DNA of 64,000 bases from Tupaia tana (GCA_026018925.1 JAKSZU010000008.1:3958915-4022914), one strand, 5' to 3'; counted from the first letter of the stretch, positions 10,140 through 21,170 are shown. Made by a program: numbers and translations. Notes: generated by a model from the letters alone, not told the origin.

Positions 10140-10985
10140 AAAATGAACAGAATGAATAGGAAGTCACATTTCGCCAAGGAGGACAAATGGAAGGCAAATA
10201 CCACATATGAAGGCATGTTCAATACTGCTAACCTTTGGGGAAGTGGAAATTATACCAGCAATATACTGTCCTATACTGCGAAGACAACTAAAATAAAAAT
10301 TATTCCCGAGTCTAAATTCTGGTGAAGGGGAAGGGAAATTGGATCTTTCATATATTTCTAGTAAGAAAATAAATCATACAACCACCATGAAAAATATTTT
10401 GGCAATTCTGTATAAAAGTAAAGAGAAATGGGCCATCTGACCCAGTAATTGCACTCCTGGGCATTCATCCCAGAGGTGTGGAAACTTAATTCCACACAAA
10501 TCCCACACACAATTGTTGATACTAAATTTCCAGCCAATGACTGGAAATACCCAAATATCTCTAAACAGGTGAATGGCTGACCAGACTTTTGTAATCTATG
10601 TGATGGTATACAACTCAACAATAAAGGGAGCTATTGAAATACGTGGCAATGTGAATGGGTCCGAAGGGTGTTATACTGACAAGCAAATTTACAGCCATTA
10701 TCAAATGTGCATTCTGTGTGAGCCCACTGAAATCCTATTCTTGAGATGACAGAACTATAGAAATTGAGAACAGATTGGTGGAGGGCCTGGGTTAGATGTG
10801 TGTGGCCAAAAATGGGCAGCACAAATTACATGTGGTCATGGAACTGTTTTTCACAACAGTTCCATATTTTTATTTAGTGTTGGTTACCAGAATCTCAAAA
10901 TGCAATCGCATTATACACATGCTTTACAACCATTTAATTTTCTGTATTTATAGTTCAGTATAACTACATAATATGTACCTAAAGG
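10140..10985 (+). mobile_element. L1 3' region (older L1M type)
   Basis: Shows the sequence order of L1M 3' ends: acatttcgccaaggagg, gacccagtaattgcactcctgggc, gtgaatggctgaccagac, acaactcaacaataaa, then the UTR (gatgacagaactatagaaattgagaacag, ggaactgttttt) and ends near cagtataactac. A separate insertion from the L1 before it. Confidence 0.8.
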
Positions 10986-10989
10986 GGAT

Positions 10990-11288
10990 ATTTTTGATTA
11001 TTTACTTGTTTATTTAAGTTTTTAAAATTTATTGAGACAAAGACAAGCATCTTGGATAGTGTCTCACACCACAACGCTAACCCCCCACCCTGTGGCTTTC
11101 CCAGCCTTTCCTAGGCAGCGAGGGTCAGGGCACGCCCAGGAGGCCCCAGTGTGCACAGGGAGACCTGGGGACCAAACCCTTATGTGCCATATGGCTTCCA
11201 GGCTGTAGAACATTGTTTGACCCCTGCAGCACCCCTGCTGGGTCCAGTGGAGAAAATGGGTGAAGGGTACAAGTGACCTCTCTGAAGG
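10990..11288. other. Unassigned, GC-rich toward right
   Basis: AT-rich left third, then a GC-rich stretch (11,080-11,250) rich in caggcc/ccccagtg words. I see no repeat family, splice pattern or open frame that I can name. Confidence 0.3.
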
Positions 11289-11580
11289 ATTGTTTTTTTT
11301 TTTTTTTTTTTTTTTTTGAGAGGTGTTTTTTTTTTTCTTTTTTTTTTCCGCTATAGGGCGCGTGTGCTCGCCAGACAGACAGAGAGAGAGAAACCAAGAA
11401 ATCACCCCCCAGGGGGGATGGTCACGCCGCAATCCTTTCTCCTTCATTCTCCTCTCGGGATTTTGGGCACGCACGCACACGTGCCCGGCGTGAGTTTTAA
11501 GCCACCGGGTCCGGGACGCGAACCGCGGTTGACTACATGGGAGTCCAGTGACATAGCCATTACGCTAACTGCTGGTTCCC
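11289..11580 (-). mobile_element. tRNA-derived SINE, full-length, CpG-rich
   Basis: T-run at 11,291-11,317 plus a second T/C run at 11,328-11,348, then gctatagggcgcgtg, and the head reversed ending aactgctggttccc. Box B reversed is ggacgcgaaccgcgg. The CpGs are mostly kept. Confidence 0.93.
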
Positions 11581-11814
11581 TCTTTGAATGATCTTTGAAA
11601 CTTCCTGTGACTGTATAAAAAATTTAAAACAAAAAGTGAAAAACATAGTATTTCTAAAACCATATCTTAAATATTGTTAAACTACATATTCCTAAATATT
11701 AAGAAAACAGAGTCAGACAACTTCATATCACATAGTAACTTAAAAAATGACAAATGTAGAATTACTCTGATTTCTTGAAGATTTTGTCAATTTTTAAGTG
11801 CTTTCACATTTCCC

Positions 11815-11985
11815 ACCCTCGACGATGATCACACCACAGTCCCTTCTCTTCATCCTATTGGGATTTTGGGTACCCACGCACATATGTTCCTGGCGTGTTT
11901 TTCAGTCTTCTGGATCTGGGACTTGAACTGCACAGTCAGGCTTGTGGGATCCAGCCACCTCTACCACCATGCCATGGGAGGGCCT
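11815..11985 (-). mobile_element. tRNA-derived SINE, 3'-truncated old copy
   Basis: Only the 5' two thirds of the element are present: cgatgatcacaccacagtccc...gggatttgg...accaccatgccatggg. The tail and pyrimidine run are absent. Confidence 0.7.
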
Positions 11986-12179
11986 CACTCAGAATTCTAT
12001 AATGTTTCTTTTTCAGATAGATCATATCTGAACTTTGGTGGTAGAATAAGAAACATACAACAAGCACAAGCTGTTATAGTAAATGTAGAAAAATGGATAG
12101 GAAGGGAAGACCCTGAAGACAGGACACTAAACAGACACAGGCAGTGGAAAATGCTCAGGGCGCTTAGAAACGTCAGGGG

Positions 12180-12512
12180 AGGGACCAGCAGTTGGTGTAA
12201 TGACTATGTCACTGGACTCCCTTGTAGTCGACCATGGTTCGAGGCCCGGACCTGGTAGCTTAAATTCACGCCAGGTGCGTGTGCGTGTCTGCCCAAGATC
12301 TGGAGAGGAGAATGGAGAAGGGACTGTGGTGTGGCCATCTCCCTCGGGGGTGATTCCTTGCTTTCTGTCTCTCTGTCTCTGTCTGTCTTTCTGGCGGCAA
12401 GCCCATGCACCTTATAGCAAAAACCTATCCAAGAAAAAAGAAGAAGAAGGAGAAGAGAAGGAGAAGGAGAAGGAGAAGAAGAAGAAGAGGAAGACGAAGA
12501 AGAAGAAGAAAC
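12180..12512 (+). mobile_element. tRNA-derived SINE with long (GAA)n tail
   Basis: Starts gggaccagcagttggtg; box B ggttcgaggcc. The 3' tail has grown into a GAA/GAAG purine repeat of about 85 bases (12,428-12,512). This explains a serine-rich frame on the minus strand and a lysine/glutamate-rich frame on the plus strand. Confidence 0.93.
12428..12512 (+). repeat. (GAA/GAAG)n purine microsatellite
   Basis: Tail of the SINE at 12,180. One strand is almost purely purine, which can adopt triplex-type structures. Confidence 0.9.
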
Positions 12513-12689
12513 TTCACGGAAAAGTAATAAACGAACCAATGTTTGATTGGTCCTCAGTCACTAATATGTTATTGGTGCTGACAAAATGCAGTGTTCTCTG
12601 GAAATAAAATACTTTTGTTAATGAGAAAGAGCAAATAGTAAGGTTGGCCTGCTGCTGCTTTTTCTTTTATTAATTACCAGGGAGCTCAT

Positions 12690-13210
12690 GCTTTCACAGG
12701 TTTCAGAAAGACGGAGGCAGAGGGAAGGCACCGCCCAGTGCAGCGGGGTCTTGTTCGCTGCCCCAACACCGGGCTTCTCCTGTTGGAAGAAAGAGTTCAG
12801 CCCAGAGGCAGTCCTAGGATGGAGGGAGGAAGCTGCACAGCAGGAGGAGGAAGCAGGGGAAATGGAAGGGGAGGCCACGCCGGACACTTAGGAGCGGGCT
12901 CCTGGGTGGACGCAGCCCTGAAGTCTTCCGCCTTGTGTGCTTCTCTGCGCGCCCAACTCCACTTCAGCGCGGGCCGGGTTGGTCCTTGTTAGGTAATAAT
13001 TTCCTAGGAGTCAATGCAAATGATATGTAAATGAGCTAAAGGTTACCTGAGGGCAGCCAAACTTAGTACTGCGCATGCTCCAAGCTGTAAGTCCCTTCAA
13101 GTTATGTAAGCTTCCTAGACTCACCTCGAGCCTGCTCTGAGTTCTGTGTGCTCCTCCGTGCTGCCCCCTATTTTGAACACAGATTGTTCTCCTGGGAAAA
13201 GCTGCAAGAG
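12690..13210. other. GC-rich unassigned segment, possible old LTR
   Basis: GC- and CpG-richer than its surroundings (gcgcgcccaactcc, gcgcgggccggg). At 13,005-13,190 it reads gtcaatgcaaatgatatgtaaatgagc, then tactgcgcatgctcc, then a TGCTCC/GTGCTGCCCC-rich end. That layout resembles a solitary LTR promoter region, but I cannot assign a family. No open frame with known domains. Confidence 0.25.
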
Positions 13211-13319
13211 TCCAGTTTGGGGTGTATTCCGTGGACAGCGCTGTGGGTGTGGGCAGACCGCTAGCTCTCCCCTCCCCGTTCACGTTTTACCATCTCCCTA
13301 CCCATCAGTCTTACCTCAG

Positions 13320-13467
13320 TCCTTTCTCCGGGGCTCCTAGTCCTGTCGGGTGTTGGGCACAGGAGCACAGCTGCATGCCTGGCTCGATTTTCCAGCTACC
13401 CAGGCCAGGATTCAAACTGCATTCGCCATGTGAATCTGACTCTTAACCACTAGGTACAGGGCCAGCT
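13320..13467 (-). mobile_element. tRNA-derived SINE, old partial copy
   Basis: The head reversed is visible: aggattcaaactgcattcgccatgtg, then cttaaccactaggtacagggccagc. The left part is too diverged to bound; the extent is a minimum. Confidence 0.6.
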
Positions 13468-13607
13468 TAGCCTGCTTCCTAAATTGGAGTAAGCTTGATG
13501 TTTTATGGGGAAGTAATTGACTGGTGGATTGTGGGTGGGAAAAAAGTTCATTAGGCAAGTAGATAGGACATTTGAAAGAAAATCTATCACGATTTCTTTT
13601 GTCTTTC

Positions 13608-13870
13608 TTCTTTTTCTTTCTCTCTCTCTCTCTTTTTATTTTTATTTTGTCAGAGAGTGCATGCACTCACCAGAGACAGGCAGAGAGCGAACCATGCCTC
13701 CCATGTGGCATGGTCATTGCTGCAACCCCTTCTCCCCCATTTATCCATCCTTTAGGGGCCTTGGGCATGTATGCGCGTGTGCCCAGAGTTTTTCTCAAGC
13801 CACTGTGTCTGGGCGTCAAGGTGCAGCATCAGTGCGTGGGATCTGGTGCCTTAACCGGAGCCAGCCCTGA
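13608..13870 (-). mobile_element. tRNA-derived SINE, diverged long form
   Basis: A T/C-rich start (ctttctctctctctctc), then gtcagagagtgcatgcactcaccag, the body ctccccc, and head reversed near cttaaccggagccagccct. Confidence 0.8.
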
Positions 13871-14584
13871 CTGCCACTTCCTGCGTTTTCCCCACTGGTG
13901 TACTTTGTACATTTTCTTCTCCTAAATGTGTGGAAGGATGGCAGTGCAAACATTTTAAATAAACTTACTTCAGCTTTCTAATCTTTCTCCAAGTAGAATA
14001 AGTTAGCTGTTTTTCAGAATGACTCTGGGAAAAAAAATGTTTCTGGCATGATTCTAATTTAAAGTAGATAATATCCTACCCATAAGGGAATACAGACAGT
14101 TGAATAATCTATTCATGGTGAATTTATAAACAAAGCAAGGAGTCTAAAAGGAGTTATCTCTAAAAGAGCAGAGCGGTTGCCTTCACCCTCCAGCCTGAGA
14201 GATTTTCCAGGGGCACTGGGGGCCTCAAGGAGACCAGGTGTCTATTTAAAAAGATAGGATCTGTTCCGGATGGCTGTTCTGAATTCCATACATTTCCTTT
14301 TCGTAGTCTAACAAAGGGAACCACTATTGTTTATCGTAGTAGGCTACACTCAATAATTCAGGTTACACTGAAGGCAGACATAACAAATTAAAAAGAAATG
14401 GTATTTGGAATTAGAAATAGACAATAATTGAGATAGAGAGACATTTCCTAACGTTTATTTCTAATTAGTTCCTAGGTGACTAAGCTTTTCTCATGCTTTC
14501 TCCTCCCAAGGACTGAGATTCAGGTGTGCTGCTTTTATGTGATTAAATCCTATGGATGACAAAAGCCCTGCGTGTTCACATTTT
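13871..14584. other. Unassigned AT-rich stretch
   Basis: No SINE, L1 or gene motif that I can support. A short part near 14,180-14,260 is GC-richer but without an open frame. Confidence 0.3.
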
Positions 14585-14764
14585 TTAATTATAAGAAAAT
14601 TTGAAAATACCAAATATATGCAGACTTAAAGAGCATGATGAACCGTCGTGTAAATATTGCCCAACTTCAATAAGGCTGATTTCACTTCCTTGTGCCCACT
14701 AGGGCCCCAGTCCACTTCCCTCTGTTTCCTGATTATTTTGAAACAAATTCTGAACATCATAAAA
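14585..14764 (+). repeat. Ancient interspersed repeat, L1M-like
   Basis: gagcatgatgaaccgtcgtg...gcccaacttcaataa...gattattttgaaacaaattctgaacatcata follows the word order of a common old mammalian repeat (catcacccagcttcaac...ttttgaagcaaatccc). Highly diverged; family uncertain. Confidence 0.35.
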
Positions 14765-15345
14765 TTTCCTTTTAAAAACATTTTATTATTTCCATTTTTA
14801 ATTTACATAGACTGGTTGGTACAACTTCATGGAGCACACTGGTTTTTCAGAACACGTACACATGGTGTAATGATCAGATCGGGGCGATCTGATTCTCAGC
14901 ATTTACTGGGCTTTGTATGGTGCACATTCAAAACCCATTCTTCTGCTCCAAAGCACGCGCTGGGGTCTCTCCGATCTCATTGCCCACAGGGCTGTGTGCT
15001 CTGGGACTTCGTCTCCGTACTCCGTGTGCTGCTATCCAAGTGCCCTTATCCCCAGCCCTCTCCTCCCTGGCTGCTGGTCCCCATTCCTCCACTTTCCACT
15101 TGCACACTTTTATATCTTTTAACTATCACTAATGAGTGAAAACATGTGCATTTGTCTGTAAAAAGATAAGATCTTTTCTGAATGGCTTTTCAGTATTACA
15201 TAAATTCAGAAAATTTATTTCACTTAGCATCATTTCCCCTGGGTTCATCCATATTGCCTCAAATTACTGGATTACATTCTTTTTTGTGTGTGAGAGGCTG
15301 AATAATATCCCATTGTTTATATTTAAGTAGCTCAATATTTTTAAC
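14765..15345 (-). mobile_element. L1 3' region, antisense, 5'-truncated
   Basis: On the plus strand it ends ttcacttagcatcatttcccctgggttcatccatatt...gaggctgaataatatcccattg, the reverse complement of the classical end of L1 ORF2/3' UTR (acaatggaatattactcagcc). The left end ttttattatttccatttttaat is the reversed A-rich 3' end. Confidence 0.8.
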
Positions 15346-15425
15346 TAAAAAATAGCTTCTCAATGACCACTTAATACTATCATCACAAATAATGCTTGAA
15401 TATAAACAATATAAACAAGTAGTTT

Positions 15426-15688
15426 TCTGTTTTTTGTTTGTTTCCTTAGAGAGATTTTTGTTATAGGGCACATGTGCTCGCTGGAGAGATAGAGAGAGAC
15501 AGAGAGACAGAAAGCAAGATATTACCCCCAAATGGGGGTGACTGTGTTGCAATCCCTTCTCCTCTCCAGATTTTGGGCATGCATGCACATGTGCCTGGTA
15601 TGAATTTTAAGCTGCTGAGCCTGGGACTCGAATCATAGTCGACTATGTGGAAGTTCAGCAACGTAACATTAGGCCATTTGCTGGTCCC
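15426..15688 (-). mobile_element. tRNA-derived SINE, long form
   Basis: Reverse orientation (gttatagggcacatgtgctcg...tttgctggtccc). A 9-bp duplication aagtagttt flanks it at 15,417-15,425 and 15,689-15,697. Confidence 0.92.
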
Positions 15689-15733
15689 AAGTAGTTTGTT
15701 TTTTAATTTTCCCTATTATTATATATTTTTTCT

Positions 15734-16003
15734 TTTTCTTTTTTCTTTTTTTTTTTTTTTTTTGGAGAGGTTTTGCTATAGGGCGCATGCGCTCGCCAGT
15801 CAGACAGAGAGATAGAAAGTGAGAAATCACCCCCCAGGGGGCATGGCCACGCCACAATCCCTTCTCCTCCATTCTCCTCTCGGGATCTTGGGCACGCACG
15901 CACACGCGCCCAGCATGAGTTTAAGCCACCGGGTCTGAGACTTGAACCATGGTTGACTACGTGGGAGTCCAGCAACATAGCCATTACACTAACTGCTGGT
16001 CCC
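15734..16003 (-). mobile_element. tRNA-derived SINE, full-length
   Basis: Reverse orientation, T-run at left, head ending aactgctggtccc. An 11-bp duplication atattttttct lies at 15,723-15,733 and 16,004-16,014. Confidence 0.94.
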
Positions 16004-16014
16004 ATATTTTTTCT

Positions 16015-16560
16015 ATTATTTCATAATAGTTTATAATTCTTTATTGAAACCAGGAATCCAATAAAGGTTATAAATTAAGGCTCATACATTAATTCTCTTT
16101 TCTATCCTTCTTTATCTTATTGTCTCTTTTTTTTTCTTGCAAATTTGTTCTTGAAAGAACTAGAACTTTTACTGGATAATGCTTTTCATTCTGTTTTTTG
16201 TTTGTTTGTTTGTTTTCTTTGCTATGAAATAATTTGACATGTTTCTATATTTTCTATATGTTTCCTGAAAAATTTTAATTAGAGCTCCAAAGTTGATACT
16301 ATTTGAGCTCCATTATTTGGGGGGAAAAGACCTTATTGGTGAGGCTATGATCAGACGTCGGAAGCTGTCCATCTTATTTTCTCTTTCATGAAGTCAGTCA
16401 TCTCTGATAATCACTGACTAAATTTGTTTTTTCATCAGCATTTGAAAATGGTCTTCATTTATTACCTAGAGAATGTTTAATGGAAAACTTTTCTCATCAA
16501 CTATGTAGATAACTTGAGAAACGGTCCATGTAGAAGGGACAGGGTAAGCCCTGGGTCATT
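16015..16560. other. Unassigned AT-rich stretch
   Basis: Contains a (GTTT)n run at 16,197-16,216. I recognise no element or gene; it may be very old L1 sequence. Confidence 0.3.
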
Positions 16561-16564
16561 TTTC

Positions 16565-16840
16565 TTTACTTATCTTTTTTTTTTTTTCTTTTTTAAAGAG
16601 GTTTTTGCCTTAAGGCATGTACACTCACTGGAGAGAGAAGAAGATACAGTGAGAGGGAAAGTGAGAAATCGTCTCCCGGGGGGATGGCCATGCTGCAATA
16701 CCTTGTCCTCCATTCTCCTCCCAGGATCTTGGATATGCACACGTGCCTGGTGTGAGTGTCAAGCCCCAGGTCAGGGACTCAAACCACGGTCGACCGTGTG
16801 GAAGTCCATCCATGTAATGGCTATGCCATCTGCTGGCCCC
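16565..16840 (-). mobile_element. tRNA-derived SINE, long form
   Basis: ttttttttttttcttttttaaagagg at left, head reversed (ggactcaaaccacggtcgaccgtg) and tctgctggcccc at right. Confidence 0.9.
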
Positions 16841-17094
16841 TTATTCGTTTGAAGAGTAACAACATTTTCCCCAAAGTATCCTTGAAAGGAGGCAAGGGGG
16901 GATTTCCTTTTAGTGTCCTTTTAAACTCATGATTTTAAACATATTTATTCCATCATCAGAAATAGTCGTATTTATGTTAATGTGATTTCAACTTTGGCAA
17001 TGGAAGCCTTCTCTAACTGGCTCCTGAGTCTACATAGTACACCCTGATAGTGTTTCTGTTGTGATGGTTTTGTTCATTTGATTGTACATGTTTT

Positions 17095-17290
17095 ACTTAT
17101 TTCTTCCATGAAAGAGAGACAGAGAGAGAGTCAGAGAGAGAGAGCAAGAGAGAGAGAGCACCCCAGCCGGGATCCCACACTGTGATCTGCTCCCAGCCCC
17201 TGCCAGCCCAGGGTCACACATATACTCTCAGGGAGGTTTCTGAACGGAAGTGGGGGTTTCCCCACATGGGCCAGCCTCTTGGAGCGCCGT
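17095..17290 (-). mobile_element. Probable SINE variant, diverged
   Basis: A purine-rich run (gagacagagagagagtcagagagagag) is followed by a body gatcccacactgtgatctgctcccagcc and a right end ccccacatgggccagcct. The order (tail, body, head ending ggccagc) suggests a reversed tRNA SINE of an older or different subfamily. Boundaries uncertain. Confidence 0.4.
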
Positions 17291-17370
17291 CCTGTTCTCC
17301 CACTGCTCCGTGTACCACTCCAGCTCCACTTTAGAGTTTTGGTAGTGTTTTGTCTCTTATTACAGCAAGA

Positions 17371-17638
17371 TTTTTTTTCTTTAAGAGAGATTTTTGCTAT
17401 AGGGTGCCTGTGTTCTCCAGAGAGACAGAAAGCAAGAAAATACCCCCACTACTACCCCTCAGGGGGTCAGGGGGTGGCCACGTGACAATCCCTTATCCTC
17501 CATTCTCTTCTTGGCATCTTAAGGATGCACACACATGTGCCTGGTGTGAGTTTTAAGCCACCAGGTCTGGGAATCAAACAGCGGTCGGCCACCTACGGGG
17601 GAGTCCAATGATGTAACCATTACACCATGTCCTGGTCC
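17371..17638 (-). mobile_element. tRNA-derived SINE, long form
   Basis: From attttttttctttaagagag through gctatagggtgcctgtg to gtcctggtccc. Carries a small internal duplication of the ctcagggggtcaggggg segment near 17,458-17,476. Confidence 0.9.
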
Positions 17639-17799
17639 CATACCAGAAGAGTTTTAAGGTAATGTGTAAGCCTGCCTAAAATTAGCTATTCCTTAGGGAA
17701 AACAGTCTTAGGGACAAAACCCTGGCCACTGTGGGCATTCGCCACTGCACAGGGAGTCATGGTCCCTAGGCCTCCTGGTAGAAAGGCACAACTTTTTTA

Positions 17800-17935
17800 T
17801 TTCAAGATGAAAAACATCATGAACTTACAGGAGGAGACTTTACAAAGTTTGTGAAAAAGTTTATTTTGGTTGTGAAGTGCTTCGAAATTCATGCTAGTTT
17901 TTTCATGAACTTTTTGAAGATCCGGCGTACTTGTG
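17800..17935. mobile_element. Mariner-like element end
   Basis: gtttgtgaaaaagtttatttt and the terminal ttttttcatgaactttttgaagatcc are mirror-type ends of a common mammalian mariner-like element whose other end reads gggtcttcaaaaagttcatgg. Short and decayed; family name not certain. Confidence 0.4.
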
Positions 17936-18570
17936 ATTCTAATTTAAAACTGTAGAGCCATTGCTAAAAGTTTTGCTTTCCATTTGTATCTCCTTTCTCC
18001 CAGTGTGAAAAGACCTGGTCCCTAACACTGAGACACTAATGTACTCTGTCTCACAATACAGAGAGCAACGTTCGAGTCCCAACACCACGCCTCCCAAAAG
18101 TAAGGCACGGCGAGTTTGCCGTGATGCGCACTGACGCGACTTTCCTTGGTGTGTGTTGTTTTAGCCTGCTCTCTTCTGCTATAACTTAATGCCAGAACTG
18201 GAGAAGTGCAGATTTCAGGCCCCAGTAGGTTCAGCTGTCAGGTACGGGCTGTGTCCCGCATCCTGGGTCACTGTGTGCCCTCCTTGAGAAAGCGAAGGAG
18301 GCCAGCCCAGCGCGGCCGTGCAGCATCCTCCGTCAGAACCTTCAGCCCATTCACCAGGGAAGGACGTCCTGGCCCGGTCACCTGGTACGGGCCTCATCTC
18401 ATATCAGCACAGCAGCAACGCCCGAATTTTGGAGGAAATCCCTTCAAACCGCAGTTTATATCTTCTAATCATTAAAAAAAATGTACTTCATTTTAAAAAT
18501 CATTTGAAATATTTATTTTATTATTTGTTTGTTCAGTTGTATTGTCTTGTTTTTAAAGAATAATTTATTT
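17936..18570. other. Unassigned, GC-richer middle
   Basis: 18,040-18,410 is CpG-richer (caccacgcctcccaaaag, gcgcggccgtgcagc) and then turns AT-rich. No open frame with recognisable domains, no splice-bounded exon I can defend. Confidence 0.3.
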
Positions 18571-18579
18571 TTGTTTTGT

Positions 18580-18733
18580 TATCACTATTTTTTATTTTGC
18601 TATAGGGCACGTGCACCCACCAGAGAGAGAGAGAGACAGAGAGTAAGAAAACAAACTGCTAGGTTTGGTATCGAATCATGGTCAGCTGTGTGGGAGTCTG
18701 TCAACTGAACTGCCATGCAAACCGCTAGCCTCT
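18580..18733 (-). mobile_element. tRNA-derived SINE, short form
   Basis: gctatagggcacgtgcacccaccagagagag, then directly aaactgctaggtttgg and the head reversed (atcgaatcatggtcagctgtgtgg). The central body is missing. Confidence 0.8.
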
Positions 18734-18930
18734 GCAGTATCTTTTGTAAATGGATTTTATTATCTTATATTACATGAAACATATAAATATTTGTACTATT
18801 TCAAAGTACAAACGTATATTAAGTTACAGAATCTGAAGTTGTATCCTTTTTCCCTCCAAATATTGGTAATAATTTTAGTGTTTTCCTGTAGCTTTCTAAT
18901 GTTAAAATTTAAAAAAAAAAATACTATCAT

Positions 18931-19022
18931 AGAGGGTCTTCAAAAAGTTCACGGAAAGGGTGTACTAAATTGTGCATAGATTTTTAAAAAATTACACCCA
19001 AAATGGTTCATAATTTGATTCC
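18931..19022 (+). mobile_element. Mariner-like element, left end
   Basis: Begins gagggtcttcaaaaagttcacgg, the inverted-repeat end seen in reverse at 17,935 and also at 62,783. The rest is cut by the following SINE. Confidence 0.4.
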
Positions 19023-19027
19023 ATTTT

Positions 19028-19172
19028 CCCTTCTCCTCCATTCTCCTCTCGGGATCTTGGGCACACACGCACATGTGCCTGGCGTGAGTTTTAAGCCACC
19101 GGGTCCAGGATTCAAACAGCGGTCGACTACGTGGGAGTCCAGCGACATAGCCATTACGCTAACTGCTGGTTC
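19028..19172 (-). mobile_element. tRNA-derived SINE, 3'-truncated copy
   Basis: Only the 5' 145 bases of the element remain (ccttctcctccattctcctc...aactgctggttcc). The pyrimidine run and tail are absent, although the retained part is CpG-rich and close to the young copies. Confidence 0.88.
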
Positions 19173-19174
19173 CA

Positions 19175-19528
19175 GATTTATAGATATTTGATACTGTATT
19201 TCTCCTAGAAAAATCCCCTAAGGATAGTTTTAGTTGAATTGATAGCTGATTTGAAAAGGTTAACTGTTTCCTCTGAAACCATCTGAACCAATTGCTATTG
19301 AAGATACATTCTTCACCCACTTCTTCCATTTCTTCTATGACATTATTCTTTCTAGCTTTGTAAATACTCAGTTACAGTAGAGAAAGTGTATTTTCTTTAA
19401 AGATGTTCATCACATGTTGATTTTAAAATATATTCTACATTTTCTCTTGTAAAGGTTATTTTCCCTGTTTTCAATGATCAGTTTTATTTAGTTATACTGT
19501 TTTTGTCTTTTTAAAATATCTACTAGAT
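19175..19528. other. Unassigned AT-rich, possibly very old L1
   Basis: ttcctctgaaaccatctgaacc near 19,270 resembles antisense L1 ORF2, but the rest does not allow a firm call. Confidence 0.3.
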
Positions 19529-19529
19529 A

Positions 19530-20060
19530 GGACCAGCAGACGGCATCATGATTGTGTTATTGGACTCCCACAAAGTCAACTGTGATTAGAGTCCCAGATC
19601 TGGCAGCTTAAGAGTCATGCTGGGCATTGGGATCAGCAGTTAGCGTAATGGCTATGTCGCTGGACTCCCATGTAGTCGACCGAGGTTCAAGTCCTGGACC
19701 TGGTGGTTTAAATTCATGCTGGGCGCGTGTGCGTGCGTGCCCAAGATCCCGAGAGGAGAATGGAGGAGAAGGGATTGTGGTGTGGCCATCCCCCCTGGGG
19801 GGTGATTTCTCGCTTTTTATCTCTCTGTCTTTCTCTGTCTCTCTGGCAAGCACACCCACCTTATACCAAAAACCTCTCAAAAAAAAAAGAGTCATACTGG
19901 GCGTGTGTGCATGGATACCCAAAATCCCAAGAGAACAATGAAAGAGAAGGAACTGTGGTGTGGCCATCCCCCCAGGAAGTGATTTCTCACACGTTGTCTC
20001 TATCTCTCCAGCAAGCTCATGTGCCTTATAGCAAAAATCTCTCTTTAATTTAAAAAAATT
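19530..20060 (+). mobile_element. tRNA-derived SINE interrupted by a younger SINE
   Basis: The outer copy begins ggaccagcagacggc and is cut after agagtcatgctgggca. It resumes at 19,888 with agagtcatactgggcg and goes on to the pyrimidine run and A-rich tail. The outer copy is more diverged and CpG-poor. Confidence 0.9.
19627..19887 (+). mobile_element. tRNA-derived SINE nested inside another SINE
   Basis: Starts gggatcagcagttagcg; box B ggttcaagtcc. The 16-bp duplication agagtcatgctgggca (19,611-19,626; 19,888-19,903 with two mismatches) is the target inside the older SINE. Confidence 0.93.
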
Positions 20061-20087
20061 CTGCTAATAAATACAAGATTTAATTAT

Positions 20088-20336
20088 TTTTCTTTTTTAG
20101 AGAGTCTTTTGCTATAAGCATGTCCATGTAACAGAGAGGCAGAAAGTGAGAAATCACCCCCCGCCCCGCCCCAAAGGGATGGCCACAGTACAATCCCTTC
20201 TCCTTGATTCTCCTCCTGGAATTTTGGGCATGCACTCACATGCTCCCAGCTTGAGTTTCAAACTAGGTTTGATACTAGAACCATGGTGGACCACATGGGA
20301 GTCCAGCATCCTCACCACTATGCCACCTGCTGGTCC
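20088..20336 (-). mobile_element. tRNA-derived SINE, long form
   Basis: ttttagagagtcttttgctataagcatg at left, head reversed with gatactagaaccatggtgg and cacctgctggtcc at right. A C-rich run (accccccgccccgcccc) is expanded in the body. Confidence 0.88.
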
Positions 20337-20509
20337 TTCAAAAAATTTTTTATAATGAAAAAATTTTGATTTACTATTAGCTCTAGATTTTCCTGTTTTT
20401 CTCAAATATTTTACTTCTGATTTATATTTACTAATTGCCTTCTTCCACTCTTTGTTCTCTTTTTCTTTTAGTTGTTTTTTTTCCCTTTAGTAGGGTGTTC
20501 AAAGTTTAT

Positions 20510-21170
20510 TTCTTTCATGTGAGAGAGTGTTTTGCGAGATTTTTCCCTCCTCCAACGGGTGGGGAGAACAAACTTGGAGCTGGAGAAAGACGGGAGGCAC
20601 TGATGTCAGGTTGACTATCGGCTGAGTTCAGGGGGAGCTCGCAGAGCTCCCCAAGTGCTTCCTCGCTGTTGAACTTGTCATGAGCAAAGGGCACTCAGAA
20701 GCACTTCCTGACCCTCGGAGCTCACAGCACAGGGAGCTGAGCTGATCCAAGCCCAGGGCGTCAACCAGGGCTGAGCAGGGCAGGACTAGTTAGCTGGCTG
20801 ACCAGGGGCACCCTTTCTCCTAAAGGGGCTGCAGACGATAGTGGCTCATTGCCAGAGACAAACTGGCACAGACACATGCACGTTACATGCAATGGCACAA
20901 AACAGCAAAGTCGCAATTATGTAACAAGCGCACAAGCACACACAACCAATAACATAAGTTGTTTACAGTGTAGCTTTCCAACATGATACAATAAGAGGTG
21001 AAGGGGCAAGTCTAAACCATCCTGACTCCATTTTCTGCACAGAGATAGAGAGGGAGGGACAGGCTCCCCAACTTGGTCTCATTACGCGTCCTAGCCCTCC
21101 AGCGAGTCAAGCTCTTGAGTTTGTTTACACATGCTCATTACCATCTGCATCACTGAGACTGGGTCTAATA
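20510..21170. other. GC-rich block, possible lineage-specific solitary LTR
   Basis: About 660 bases of GC-rich sequence in AT-rich surroundings, bounded by similar words (atttctttcatg near 20,515 and aattctttcattt near 21,180). In the minus orientation it contains aaaatggagtcaggatgg and ends near aaaacactctctcaca. Composition and size fit a solitary LTR. I see no coding capacity and cannot assign a family. Confidence 0.25.

Noticed and set aside
12204-12539. Serine-rich and lysine/glutamate-rich frames
   Set aside because: Read-through of the (GAA)n tail of a SINE.
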